The notes beneath the pieces were generated by a model, which saw nothing but the letters and a program-made list of their open reading frames with translations, searched no databases and was not told where the DNA came from. Shown here one piece after another: positions 24,915-33,621 of a DNA stretch of 35,162 nucleotides. The DNA is from Thermoplasmatota archaeon. Its GTDB lineage: Archaea; Thermoplasmatota; E2; DHVEG-1; B18-G2. The position numbers were made by a program, and so were the translations under genes. The stretch is from the NCBI GenBank assembly GCA_029259115.1, contig JAPDJO010000030.1, positions 1-35,162 on the forward strand, in the 5' to 3' direction. Numbering within the stretch: position 1 is the stretch's first letter; each line of letters begins with the position of its first letter.

Positions 24915-25787
24915 ATGTCTAAAAAGGTGAGGAGAGAGGATCTTGCAAATGCTGAAAAGAAATACCAGATGCTGATAGAAAAAAGAAATGAGCTAAACGA
25001 GATAGCAAGAATTCTGAGAGATGAGAGAAATCTTCTCAATGAAAAAAAGAAAGAGCTTCTCGAAGAGATGAAAAAATGCAAGGAGTTGAGAGACAAAGCG
25101 GTCCAAGAGATGAGGAAGCATAAAGAAATGAGAAATAAACTCCAACATGAAGCTAAAAAATTGATCGAGGAGAAAAGAAAAAATAGAAAGCTTATGGTGA
25201 AAAGCTTACCTTTGAGAGTAGAGGAACTCAATGCAGAGATACAAATGCTGGAATATAAACAGGAGACCACTCCTATGAGCAAAGATGAAGAAGACAGAAT
25301 CATAGAGGAGATTAGGAAGAAAAGGGAAGAATATGATAGACTTAAGAAGGAATTGGAAAAACAGAAAGAGATAGAAATCAAATTGAGTGATGCAGAGAAA
25401 GCTATAGATGAGTTATTCAAAAAGGCAAATCAAGAACATGAGCTTGTTCTCAAGTTTTATAAGGAAAGTCAAGAGTACCATAAAAAGTACATCAAATTAG
25501 TTCAGGAAGTAGCTGCGCTGATAAACGAAGCTAAGAAGAAACACGAAGAGTATCTGGAGGTAAAGCGTCAGGCTGACGAATTTCACAGGAAGGCGATGGA
25601 GATGAGGGCAAGGATTATAACGATAAGAAGAGAAATAAGAGCAAAGAGAGAGGAGGCAAAGAAAGCTATAGAGGAGATAAACATAAAAGCAAAACAAGCT
25701 CTTTTCGATGAGAAGAAACTCGAAGAGATTACAGAAGAAGCCCTTGAGAATCTGAAGAAAGGAGGAAAGATAAGTATAGGTTTGTAA
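24915..25787 (+). CDS. Coiled-coil protein (COG1340-like)
   Basis: A 290-aa protein that is almost wholly charged heptad-repeat helix from residue 5 to about 260, with a short C-terminal segment ending KKGGKISIGL. It resembles the archaeal coiled-coil family COG1340, whose role is not established. A GTG at 24906 overlaps the preceding stop as GTGA and adds three residues; the ATG at 24915 (MSKKVRRED) looks more usual. Tight coupling to the 964-aa membrane protein, with its cytoplasmic tail, suggests the two interact, perhaps as a scaffold at the inner face of the membrane. Confidence 0.85.
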   Translation: MSKKVRREDLANAEKKYQMLIEKRNELNEIARILRDERNLLNEKKKELLEEMKKCKELRDKAVQEMRKHKEMRNKLQHEAKKLIEEKRKNRKLMVKSLPLRVEELNAEIQMLEYKQETTPMSKDEEDRIIEEIRKKREEYDRLKKELEKQKEIEIKLSDAEKAIDELFKKANQEHELVLKFYKESQEYHKKYIKLVQEVAALINEAKKKHEEYLEVKRQADEFHRKAMEMRARIITIRREIRAKREEAKKAIEEINIKAKQALFDEKKLEEITEEALENLKKGGKISIGL

Positions 25788-25851
25788 GCTCATTGCAAAT
25801 TTTTCAAGATTTTTGATTAGAGTTTGTTCCTAGCCTTTATAGATCGATTCT

Positions 25852-25881
25852 AAAATCGTCGAAAAATAAATCGACAATTTT
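25852..25881 (+). promoter_or_regulatory. Inverted repeat over the TATA box of the mevalonate operon
   Basis: AAAATCGTCGA (25852-25862) and TCGACAATTTT (25871-25881) match at 10 of 11 positions with an 8-base spacer. A smaller repeat, CGATT and AATCG (25845-25849 and 25854-25858), lies just before. The right arm runs into the TATA box AATTTTAAATA (25876-25886), so a protein bound here would block TBP. The likely binder is the HTH protein encoded at the end of the same operon. Confidence 0.6.
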
Positions 25882-25886
25882 AAATA
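25876..25886 (+). promoter_or_regulatory. TATA box of the HMG-CoA synthase operon
   Basis: AATTTTAAATA centred about 29 bases before the ATG at 25910 predicts transcription from about 25905, that is, an almost leaderless message. Confidence 0.6.
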
Positions 25887-25909
25887 GAATTTCAAGGTTG
25901 CATCCCTCA

Positions 25910-26959
25910 ATGGCTGGGATTGGAATAGTGAGCTATGGAGCCTATATACCTATAAATAGGATAAAAATTGAAGATATAGCCAGTACATGGGGAAAGAATG
26001 CTGAGGATATAAAGAGAGGATTAAACGTTTTCGAAAAAACCGTTCCTTCTCCCGATGAGGACGTAGCAACGATAAGTGTAACAGCATCTAGATATGCTTT
26101 ATTAAGAGTGGATATAAATCCAAAGGACATAGGTGCCATCTTTATAGGTAGTGAGTCTCATCCATATGCAGTAAAGCCAACCAGCACTATAGTTGGAGAG
26201 GCAATAGGTGCAACCCCGGATCTTCTGGCTGCAGATTATGAGTTTGCATGCAAGGCAGGAACCGCAGCGATCCAGAACTGTCTTGCTCTAGTTAAGTCAG
26301 GCATGATAAAGTATGGCCTAGCAATAGGGGCTGATACAGCTCAATCTGCGCCTGGTGATGCGCTAGAATATACAGCATCGGCTGGAGGAGCAGCATTTAT
26401 AATAGGCAAAGACAAAGTGATAGCCACGATAAATTATACATGCTCATTTGCTACTGATACTCCAGATTTTTGGAGGAGAGAGGCCAGAAAATATCCTAGA
26501 CATGGGGGAAGATTCACGGGGGCTCCTGCATATTTCAGGCATATAGTGGGTGCAGCTGAAATGCTGATGAAGAAAATGAACACAAAACCTGAAGATTATG
26601 ATTATGTGGTGTTTCATCAACCCAATGGTAAGTTTCCAGTAAATGTTGGTAAGAGGCTCGGATTTAAAATGGAACAGATGGAACAAGGTCTGTTAACACC
26701 ATACATAGGAAATACCTATTCTGGAAGTTCACCCTTGGGATTATGTTCCGTTCTCGATGTTGCAAAACCAGGAGACAGAATAATGCTTGTAAGCTATGGT
26801 TCTGGGGCTGGCTCGGATGCGTTTGATATAACTGTTACAGATGAGATAAAGAAGTTTGAGAGAGATAAAGCTCCTACGATAAAGGAGATGATAGAAAAGA
26901 AGAGATATGTTAATTATGCAATATACGCAAAATATAGAAATCTTCTCTACTGGGAGTGA
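25910..26959 (+). CDS. Hydroxymethylglutaryl-CoA synthase
   Basis: A 349-aa archaeal-type HMG-CoA synthase: acetoacetyl-CoA plus acetyl-CoA to HMG-CoA, the committed entry to mevalonate and isoprenoid lipids. The catalytic Cys is Cys114 in [11 protein letters not shown]; Glu82 in GSESHPYA and His in [10 protein letters not shown] complete the site; [12 protein letters not shown] is also typical. A TTG at 25898 is in frame, but the ATG at 25910 fits the family N terminus ([14 protein letters not shown]) and the promoter distance. It heads the operon HMGCS, thiolase, DUF35, regulator; in archaea the first three products form a channelling complex. Confidence 0.95.
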   Translation: MAGIGIVSYGAYIPINRIKIEDIASTWGKNAEDIKRGLNVFEKTVPSPDEDVATISVTASRYALLRVDINPKDIGAIFIGSESHPYAVKPTSTIVGEAIGATPDLLAADYEFACKAGTAAIQNCLALVKSGMIKYGLAIGADTAQSAPGDALEYTASAGGAAFIIGKDKVIATINYTCSFATDTPDFWRREARKYPRHGGRFTGAPAYFRHIVGAAEMLMKKMNTKPEDYDYVVFHQPNGKFPVNVGKRLGFKMEQMEQGLLTPYIGNTYSGSSPLGLCSVLDVAKPGDRIMLVSYGSGAGSDAFDITVTDEIKKFERDKAPTIKEMIEKKRYVNYAIYAKYRNLLYWE

Positions 26960-26964
26960 TCTAG

Positions 26965-28131
26965 ATGAGGGATGTTGCTATAATTGGAGTGGGGTTAACA
27001 AAGTTTGGTGAACTTTGGGATAAATCTTTCAGAAATCTTATAACAGAGGCTGGAACAAAAGCAATACTGGATGCTGGTATAGAAGGAAAAGAGATAGATG
27101 CGCTTTATGTTGGTTCAATGAGTCCAGGTAGATTCGTAGGACAGGAGCATATTGGTGCTTTAGTAGCGGATAGCTCAGGCTTATCTATAATGAACATTCC
27201 AGCTACCAGAGTAGAGAGTGCGTGTGCATCTGGAGGCATGGCTTTAAGACAAGCCTATATAGCGGTAGCATCAGGAATACATGATATAGTTGTTGTAGGT
27301 GGAGTAGAGAAGATGACAGACGTTGCCGGTGGTGAGGCAACAAATATTTTAGCGATGGCTGCCGATCAGGAGTGGGAAGCCTTCTTTGGTGTTACATTTC
27401 CAGCTCTCTATGCCATGGTTGCGAGAAGACATATGTATGAGCATGGCACAACAAGAGAGCAACTCGCCATGGTTGCTGTGAAGAATCACGAAAACGGTTT
27501 ACTGAATCCTCATGCTCAATTCCATAGAAAAATAACCATAGATGATGTGTTGAATTCTCCAAAAGTTGCCGATCCTTTGACTTTGCTCGATTGCTCGCCT
27601 ATCTCTGATGGAGCGGCTGCTCTTATTTTAGCACCACTTGATAAAGCAAAGGAATATACTGACAAGATAGTTAAGATAATTGGATCTGGACAAGCTTCGG
27701 ATTCATTGGCTCTGCATGGAAGAGATGATATATGCACGTTTAAAGCTACGGTTGAGGCAAGCAGACAAGCTTATAAGCAAGCAGGCATAGAGCCAAAGGA
27801 TATCGATGTTGCAGAGGTTCACGATTGCTTTACCATAGCAGAGATCCTAGCTATAGAGGATCTTGGTTTTGTTAAGAAAGGAGAGGGTGGAAAGGCTGTT
27901 GAGGAGGGTAGAACAAGAATAGATGGAGATATTCCAGTAAATCCAAGTGGAGGTCTAAAGGCCAAAGGTCATCCTGTTGGCGCAACAGGTATAGCTCAAG
28001 CAGCAGAGGTTGTTCTCCAGCTAAGAGGAGAGGCAGAGAAGAGGCAAGTCAAGGATGCTGAAATAGGACTAACTCATAACATCGGTGGAAGCGGAGCGTC
28101 TTGCGTAGTGCACATAATGGAGGTGGTTTAG
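26965..28131 (+). CDS. Acetyl-CoA C-acetyltransferase (thiolase)
   Basis: A 388-aa thiolase that condenses two acetyl-CoA to acetoacetyl-CoA for the HMG-CoA synthase encoded just upstream. The nucleophilic Cys lies in ESACASGG; His in EVHDCF and His in GHPVGATG follow. The C-terminal segment reads [10 protein letters not shown], without the CxG motif of bacterial biosynthetic thiolases, as is usual for this archaeal subfamily. It starts five bases after the HMGCS stop. The endergonic thiolase step is known to be helped by direct transfer in the thiolase/HMGCS/DUF35 complex. Confidence 0.95.
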   Translation: MRDVAIIGVGLTKFGELWDKSFRNLITEAGTKAILDAGIEGKEIDALYVGSMSPGRFVGQEHIGALVADSSGLSIMNIPATRVESACASGGMALRQAYIAVASGIHDIVVVGGVEKMTDVAGGEATNILAMAADQEWEAFFGVTFPALYAMVARRHMYEHGTTREQLAMVAVKNHENGLLNPHAQFHRKITIDDVLNSPKVADPLTLLDCSPISDGAAALILAPLDKAKEYTDKIVKIIGSGQASDSLALHGRDDICTFKATVEASRQAYKQAGIEPKDIDVAEVHDCFTIAEILAIEDLGFVKKGEGGKAVEEGRTRIDGDIPVNPSGGLKAKGHPVGATGIAQAAEVVLQLRGEAEKRQVKDAEIGLTHNIGGSGASCVVHIMEVV

Positions 28132-28557
28132 TTGGGAAGCGCTGTACCGAGATTCTGGAGAGAGATACCTTATAGGTATAATTTGATAGGAACGAAGTGC
28201 AAAGTTTGTAACAGAGTATATTTTCCACCGAGAGAGGTATGTCCGTACTGTAGAAGAAAGAGTCTTGGGAATATAGAAGAAATAAAGCTCAGTGGTAGAG
28301 GAAAGCTGATAACTTATACTGTGATATACACACCTCCATCAAATTTCGAAGTTCAAGCTCCATATGTTGTTGGTATAGTTGAGCTGGATGAAGGTCCAAG
28401 AATAACATCTCAGATAGTTGACTGCGATCCTGAGAATCTAAGAATAGGTATGAGAGTGGAGGCTGTATTTAGAAAGATACAGGAGGATGGAGATACCGGA
28501 GCTATATATTATGGCTACAAGTTTAAGCCTGTAGAGGAACATGAGGATAAAGGATAG
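28132..28557 (+). CDS. DUF35 OB-fold protein, scaffold of the thiolase/HMGCS complex
   Basis: A 141-aa protein with an N-terminal zinc ribbon (CKVCNRVYFPPREVCPYC, four Cys) and an OB fold (GRGKLITYTVIYTPPSNF, ITSQIVDCDPENLRIGMRVEAVF). In archaea this protein bridges thiolase and HMG-CoA synthase and shares the CoA site. The start is TTG, immediately after the thiolase stop and five bases after GGAGGTGG. Its 3' end overlaps the regulator gene by 17 bases. Confidence 0.92.
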   Translation: MGSAVPRFWREIPYRYNLIGTKCKVCNRVYFPPREVCPYCRRKSLGNIEEIKLSGRGKLITYTVIYTPPSNFEVQAPYVVGIVELDEGPRITSQIVDCDPENLRIGMRVEAVFRKIQEDGDTGAIYYGYKFKPVEEHEDKG

Positions 28558-29245
28558 ATTGGCAGAGAAGATAGCTGGTGAGATAACCTTAAGTCCGAAC
28601 CCGGGGAGGACCATAAGGAAATGGAGAGAGATATTCGAGATATCTCAGATAGAATTGGCTAGAGTTCTCGATATATCTCCAAGCGTTTTGAGCGATTATG
28701 AGTCAGGTAGAAGAAAATCACCTGGTATAAAGAACATAAAGAGGATAGTTGAAGCCCTTTTCGAGATAGATGAAAAGAGAGGAGGCAAAATCCTACATAA
28801 GTATACCTCTATGATGGAAGTTCCGGAGGGAATAATAGAGATCATGGAATACCCATATCCTATACCAGCATTGGAGTTTATAGAAACTATAGATGGTAAG
28901 ATACTCAATTCTCCAACCGATGTAGATAAAAAGAGTATAAAGGGCTTTACTTTAGTTGATAGCATAAAAACAATTAAAACAATAACATCTGCAGATTTTA
29001 CACATCTTTATGGGTGGAGTACAGAAAGAGCCTTGATATTCACTGGAATACAATATGGCAGGAGTCCAATGATAGCGGTAAGGGTACATCCAATGAAACC
29101 TACAATGGTTGTGTATCATAAGCCGAATGCAATAGATCCCCTAGCTATCAAATTGGCAGATATGGAAAACATTCCTTTGGTCTTGACAAACCTATCCCTG
29201 GATGAGCTGATAAAGAGGATGATCTCTCTAAGGGAGAGCGAGTAG
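28541..29245 (+). CDS. HTH transcriptional regulator (COG1709-like), last gene of the mevalonate operon
   Basis: A 234-aa protein with an XRE-type HTH at about residues 24-75 (TIRKWREIFEISQIELARVLDISPSVLSDYESGR) and a C-terminal domain of about 130 residues without an obvious enzyme motif (YGWSTERALIFTGIQYGRSPMIAVRV), probably for ligand binding or dimerisation. It matches the archaeal family COG1709, which I recall as a frequent neighbour of the thiolase/HMGCS/DUF35 genes. Position in the operon and the inverted repeat over its promoter suggest feedback control of isoprenoid synthesis. Confidence 0.88.
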   Translation: MRIKDRLAEKIAGEITLSPNPGRTIRKWREIFEISQIELARVLDISPSVLSDYESGRRKSPGIKNIKRIVEALFEIDEKRGGKILHKYTSMMEVPEGIIEIMEYPYPIPALEFIETIDGKILNSPTDVDKKSIKGFTLVDSIKTIKTITSADFTHLYGWSTERALIFTGIQYGRSPMIAVRVHPMKPTMVVYHKPNAIDPLAIKLADMENIPLVLTNLSLDELIKRMISLRESE

Positions 29246-29389
29246 ATGGAGCTCGTTGGTATATGTATGATATGTGGAAGACCAAATGCAAGATATACAT
29301 GCAGATTGTGTGGAAGGATAGTTTGTAATAACTGCTACGACTTTTCAAATGGAATATGCGTCGCATGTAGAGGCAGGATGATAAAGTAA
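29246..29389 (+). CDS. 47-aa zinc-binding protein, HIT/B-box-like
   Basis: A short open frame directly after the regulator stop (TAG then ATG, no gap). It encodes 47 residues with eight Cys as four CxxC pairs: Cys7/10, 19/22, 27/30 and 38/41. The spacing, and ARYTCRLCGRIVCNNC in the middle, suggest two interleaved zinc sites as in HIT-type fingers. Coding is supported by the regular Cys pattern, the tight junction and the clean stop before hef. It may mediate protein contacts with the regulator or Hef; the function is unknown. Confidence 0.8.
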   Translation: MELVGICMICGRPNARYTCRLCGRIVCNNCYDFSNGICVACRGRMIK

Positions 29390-29409
29390 AAATCCATATA
29401 ATGTAATTC

Positions 29410-31695
29410 TTGCCTGTGTTTGTAAAACATGAGCTTATAAAACCTAAAACCATAGAGCACAGAAGCTATCAGGTATCCATAGCTGAGTCAGCCTTAAGTA
29501 GGAACACCCTGGTCGTTCTTCCAACTGGAATGGGAAAAACAGTGATAGCTTTACTAGTTATAGCTGAGATACTCAGAAGAAAAGAGGGAAAGATACTTTT
29601 CCTAGCCCCAACAAAACCTTTAGTTATACAGCACTCGAATTTTTTGAAGAATCACCTTATCATAGAAGATCAGGATATAGTATCCTTCAGTGGAGAGATC
29701 GCGCCTGCAAAGAGACAAGATCTTTGGAAGAAAAGCAGAGTAATAGTAGCCACTCCCCAAGTTGTAGAGAACGATATTCTATCTGGTAGGATAGATCTAT
29801 CAGAATTCTCTTTAATCATTTTTGACGAAGCTCATAGGGCTGTGGGGGCGTATTCATATGTATTCATCGCTGAAACCTATAGGAAAAGAAAACCAGAAGG
29901 ATTAATCCTTGGAATAACGGCGTCTCCCGGAAGCGAAATAGAGAAGATACTTGAAGTATGTAGAAATCTAGGAATAGACAATATAGAGATCAGATCAAAG
30001 GACGATCCAGATGTAAAACCATATGTGCAAGAGATCGAGATATCATGGAGAAAAATAGAACTTCCTCACGAGTTTTTAAGAGTGATAAACCTCCTCAAAG
30101 AGGCTTTATCTCAAAGATTAAAGGCATTGAAGGAAGCTGGAGCACTAGAGAGTTCTTCGATATCCAGGATAAGCAGAAAGAAACTTTTAGAGATTCAAGA
30201 GAGGATCCAAAGATCTATAAAAGAGGGACGTATCAGCAACACTTTATTTACTCTCGCATCTCTACAAAATGAGGCATTAAAAATATATCATGCTTTAGAA
30301 CTTCTTCAAACCCAAGGTTCCACAGCCCTTAGGAGATTCTTTGAAAAACTGCAAGCAGAAGCAAAATCCAAAGGTGGAAGCAAGGCATCAAAGGTACTGA
30401 TGAAAGATCCCCTGATAATCGAAGCCATTGCTTACACAAAAGATCTCAAGATAGACCATCCAAAGATAGATGAGACTGTAAAGATAGTCAAGGAGCAGTT
30501 TGAGAGAAATCCAGACTCAAGAGTTATAGTATTTACAAATTACAGAGACACATCCATAAAGGTTGAAGAATCTTTAAAGAATCAACCTGGAATAAGACCT
30601 ATTAGATTTGTTGGTCAGGCTGCAAGAGGTGAAGACAAAGGATTAAGCCAAAAAAAGCAAGCAGAGATCCTTGATAAGTTTAGGAAAGGAGAGTACAATA
30701 CACTTATAGCTACATCCGTTGCCGAAGAGGGTATAGATATCCCCTCTACTGATCTGGTTGTATTCTATGAGCCTATACCTTCAGAGATTAGAACTATACA
30801 GAGGAGGGGAAGGACTGGTAGGAAAAGAGCTGGAAAGGTAGTAATACTGGTAGCAAAGGGAACCCCTGATGAGGGATACTATTGGTCAGCCTTAAGGAAA
30901 GAAAAGAGGATGAGGAGAGAACTGGAGATTTTGAGAAGGAAGCTTAAAAAGAGGTTAGAGAAAGAGAATATAATCCTTTCTCCTTCCCAGAAGAGATTGA
31001 CTGATTACGTTGACAAAGTAGAAGAAAACAGAGAGAATAAAGGTAAAGAGGAAGATCTCTCCATAATTGCTGATGTTAGAGAATGTAGAACACAGGTAGT
31101 AAAGGAATTAGCCAGTAGAGGAGTTGATGTGTCTCCAAAACAGATAGATGTTGGAGATTATGTTATTTCAGATAAAGTCTGTGTAGAGAGGAAAAGCTCT
31201 AGAGATTTTGTGGATTCGATGATAAATGGAAATCTCTTTAGACAGTTAGCAAACCTCAAAAACTCCTTTGAAACTCCAATACTCATAGTAGAAGGAGAAG
31301 ATATCTTTACTTCGAGAAATGTGAAACCCTCTTCAATATACGGATGTCTTGCATCAATAGCTGTTGATTATAAGATACCCATACTGTTTTCAAAAAATCA
31401 AAAAGAGACCGCTGATTTCATAGTAGCTATAGCAAGAAGGGAGCAGCAGGAAAGCAAGAAAGAGATACCGATCAGAGGTGGAAGGAAAACAATGACTTTA
31501 AGAGAGAGACAACAGTATATAGTGGAGGGTTTACCAAATGTCTCCTCTGTTTTAGCTAAAAGGTTGCTAAAACATTTCAGAACCATAAAGAATATTGCTA
31601 ATGCAGATGAATCAGAACTGTTTTCTGTAGAGGGTATAGGAAAATCAACCGCCAAGGATATATTTGATGTGTTTAATGAGCCATATGAAGAATAA
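29410..31695 (+). CDS. hef: Hef helicase/structure-specific nuclease (FANCM/XPF-like)
   Basis: A 761-aa euryarchaeal protein that remodels and cuts stalled forks and branched DNA. Helicase part: Walker A PTGMGKT at 38-44, DEAH box, TASPGS, a helical insert about 220-330, and motif VI QRRGRTGRKRAG. Nuclease part: ERCC4 domain from about 548 with ADVRE and the catalytic VERKSSRDF at about 592-600. Two helix-hairpin-helix motifs close the protein (LPNVSSVLAKRLLKHF, VEGIGKSTAKDIF). Start TTG at 29410 (MPVFVKHELIKP); a GTG two codons later is an alternative. All catalytic motifs are intact. It follows the zinc protein by 20 bases. Confidence 0.95.
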   Translation: MPVFVKHELIKPKTIEHRSYQVSIAESALSRNTLVVLPTGMGKTVIALLVIAEILRRKEGKILFLAPTKPLVIQHSNFLKNHLIIEDQDIVSFSGEIAPAKRQDLWKKSRVIVATPQVVENDILSGRIDLSEFSLIIFDEAHRAVGAYSYVFIAETYRKRKPEGLILGITASPGSEIEKILEVCRNLGIDNIEIRSKDDPDVKPYVQEIEISWRKIELPHEFLRVINLLKEALSQRLKALKEAGALESSSISRISRKKLLEIQERIQRSIKEGRISNTLFTLASLQNEALKIYHALELLQTQGSTALRRFFEKLQAEAKSKGGSKASKVLMKDPLIIEAIAYTKDLKIDHPKIDETVKIVKEQFERNPDSRVIVFTNYRDTSIKVEESLKNQPGIRPIRFVGQAARGEDKGLSQKKQAEILDKFRKGEYNTLIATSVAEEGIDIPSTDLVVFYEPIPSEIRTIQRRGRTGRKRAGKVVILVAKGTPDEGYYWSALRKEKRMRRELEILRRKLKKRLEKENIILSPSQKRLTDYVDKVEENRENKGKEEDLSIIADVRECRTQVVKELASRGVDVSPKQIDVGDYVISDKVCVERKSSRDFVDSMINGNLFRQLANLKNSFETPILIVEGEDIFTSRNVKPSSIYGCLASIAVDYKIPILFSKNQKETADFIVAIARREQQESKKEIPIRGGRKTMTLRERQQYIVEGLPNVSSVLAKRLLKHFRTIKNIANADESELFSVEGIGKSTAKDIFDVFNEPYEE

Positions 31696-31755
31696 TTTTT
31701 ATAGAAAATTTTAAATAAAATTTTAACCTAAACACTAAACAAATGTCCAACAAAA

Positions 31756-31764
31756 CTTATAAAG
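31756..31764 (+). promoter_or_regulatory. TATA box of the NosD-like gene
   Basis: CTTATAAAG about 38 bases before the ATG, followed by GAAGGTGG at 31787-31794 as ribosome-binding site. Confidence 0.6.
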
Positions 31765-31797
31765 AAAGATAGACAGGATCAATGGAGAAGGTGGAAA

Positions 31798-33267
31798 ATG
31801 AGGAAGTTATCATCTCTGATGATAACTCTGATGGTAATAGTAGCAACTTTTATGGTAGTTTCTCCAAGTAATGTTAAAGCCTCAACTGGAAATATATTGT
31901 ATGTTGGCGGATCAGGTCCAGGAAATTATACAAAAATTCAGGATGCGATAGATAATGCAACTGATGGAGATGTTATTTTTGTTTATAGCGGGACTTATTA
32001 TGAAAATGTGATCGTGAACAAGTCGATTAATCTCATCGGTGAGAATGAAAATACCACCGTTATTGATGGTAACTTGAGCGGAGATGTAGAGAAGGTTACT
32101 GCTAACTATGTTACTATCTCTGGATTTACTGTACAGAACAGCGGGAGATCATACAATGCAGGAATAATGCTTCATGGTGTACAGCACTGCCGTATAGAGC
32201 ATGTCAAGGCTAGCAACAACAAGTATGGCATCCTCTTGAGTTTTTCCACCAACTGCTCTATAACCAACTGTTCAGCCAACAACAATGTTGCTGCTGCCAT
32301 CGAGCTGGATCATTCTACCAACTGTACCATCACCAACACCACGATGATAGACAATGGTATTGGGGTATGGGGCTATGAGATTACCTATTGGAACACCCAT
32401 ACCATAGGTACATCTAATACTGTTAACGGTAAACCTGTTTACTATTTGAAGAATATCAATGATTATACTGTACCACTAGGAGCTGGACAGATCATACTCG
32501 CCAATTGTACCAACGTAACTATAGAAAACCAGAATGTGAGCAATGCAAGCATTGGAATAGAAATTGGCTTCTCATATCACTGCATCATCACCAACTGTTC
32601 AGTCAACAACAACGTTGTTGGCATCTTTCTGTATTCTTCCACCAACTGTACTATCACCAACTGCATAGTTAACAACAACTACTGTGGTATCAAGCTGTGG
32701 AACGCCGACAACAACCTAATCTACAACAATTACTTCAACAACACAATTAACGCAGAGGACGATGGAAACAACATATGGAACATTACAACAACACCTGGTA
32801 CAAACATTATTGGTGGACCGTATTTAGGTGGAAACTATTGGAGTGATTACACTGGTGTAGATCTGGATAGAAATGGCATAGGAGACACAGAAATACCACA
32901 TCATGGCGATTATCGACCTTTAACAAAACCAAACTACGATACAAATCCACCATCAATAACAATACAAAAACCTCAATCACATAACCTTTACATCTTAGGC
33001 AGGACATTCAAATTCCTATCACCAAATCCCTGGATAATAGGAGAACTCGAAGTGAAGGTAAACGCAAGCGATGAATCGGAAATAGAAAAGGTAGAATTCT
33101 ATCTGGATGGAGAACTAAAATACACTGATACATCATATCCATATGTCTATACATTCAAAGAAAGAAGCTTTGGAAAACTTCACACCATAAAAGTAAAAGC
33201 CTATGATACTGAAGGAAATTCGGCAAGCAGAGAGATAAAGGTGAGATGGTTCTGCTTCAAGATTTAA
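31798..33267 (+). CDS. Secreted NosD-like parallel beta-helix protein with a C-terminal Ig-like domain
   Basis: A 489-aa surface protein. Signal peptide 1-28 (MRKLSSLMITLMVIVATFMVV, VKAS). From about 33 to 375 it is a right-handed beta-helix of PbH1 repeats, opening with NYTKIQDAIDNATDGDVI and containing rungs of about 23 residues such as STNCSITNCSANNN and STNCTITNCIVNNN; GGNYWSDYTGVDLDRNGIGD closes the helix. Residues about 380-485 form an Ig-like domain (KVEFYLDGELKYTD, TIKVKAYDTEGNSA). It is very rich in Asn-x-Ser/Thr. Likely binds or processes surface polysaccharide, or is purely structural; no catalytic residues are recognisable. Confidence 0.88.
   Translation: MRKLSSLMITLMVIVATFMVVSPSNVKASTGNILYVGGSGPGNYTKIQDAIDNATDGDVIFVYSGTYYENVIVNKSINLIGENENTTVIDGNLSGDVEKVTANYVTISGFTVQNSGRSYNAGIMLHGVQHCRIEHVKASNNKYGILLSFSTNCSITNCSANNNVAAAIELDHSTNCTITNTTMIDNGIGVWGYEITYWNTHTIGTSNTVNGKPVYYLKNINDYTVPLGAGQIILANCTNVTIENQNVSNASIGIEIGFSYHCIITNCSVNNNVVGIFLYSSTNCTITNCIVNNNYCGIKLWNADNNLIYNNYFNNTINAEDDGNNIWNITTTPGTNIIGGPYLGGNYWSDYTGVDLDRNGIGDTEIPHHGDYRPLTKPNYDTNPPSITIQKPQSHNLYILGRTFKFLSPNPWIIGELEVKVNASDESEIEKVEFYLDGELKYTDTSYPYVYTFKERSFGKLHTIKVKAYDTEGNSASREIKVRWFCFKI
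32244..32690 (+). repeat. Diverged DNA repeats coding for beta-helix rungs
   Basis: ACCAACTGT-type blocks recur in the gene, with a roughly 69-base (23-codon) step. The block around 32244-32300 (coding TNCSITNCSANNN) closely matches 32578-32630 and 32640-32690. The likeness at DNA level points to recent internal duplication. Confidence 0.6.
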
Positions 33268-33350
33268 TTTCTTCTCACTTCTAAAACAAACGCATAATGT
33301 TTTTATAGATAGTAAATATACACCCCTTGGGTTCTAGGAAGGTGATAGTT

Positions 33351-33611
33351 ATGGTAGAGGGGGATAACAAGTTAATGGAACAGATTTTGGATGGTCTCGA
33401 TATGTTAAATCAAGATACCTCTATACCTAGAAATATAAGGAGAGGGGCTGAAGAGGCGAAAAAGATGTTACTTGATGAAAAAAATCCTCTAGACGTTAGA
33501 GTCGCATCTGTGACATCTCTGCTTGACGAGCTCGCAAATGATCCGAATATCCCCCTACATGGAAGAACCCTTATATGGAATATTATTAGTAAGTTGGAGG
33601 AGCTTGTTTAG
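33351..33611 (+). CDS. UPF0147 family protein
   Basis: An 86-aa archaeal protein of unknown function. It is all helical, with the family signature DTSIPRNIRRGAEEAKKML and DPNIPLHGRTLIWNIISKLE. The frame is open from a TTG at 33327, but the ATG at 33351 has AGGTGA five bases before it, and a TATA-like TTTTTATAGATA lies at 33299-33310. It begins a small operon with an AP-endonuclease-like protein and an isomerase. Confidence 0.9.
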   Translation: MVEGDNKLMEQILDGLDMLNQDTSIPRNIRRGAEEAKKMLLDEKNPLDVRVASVTSLLDELANDPNIPLHGRTLIWNIISKLEELV

Positions 33612-33621
33612 GGGAGAATAG

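Noticed and set aside
24887..25420. Ser/Phe/Leu-rich frame opposite the coiled-coil gene
   Set aside because: Antisense reading of Glu/Lys/Arg codons gives exactly this composition; not a gene.
31705..31726. Two direct repeats AAAATTTTAA after hef
   Set aside because: A/T-rich low-complexity sequence in a terminator/promoter zone; too simple to call a site.
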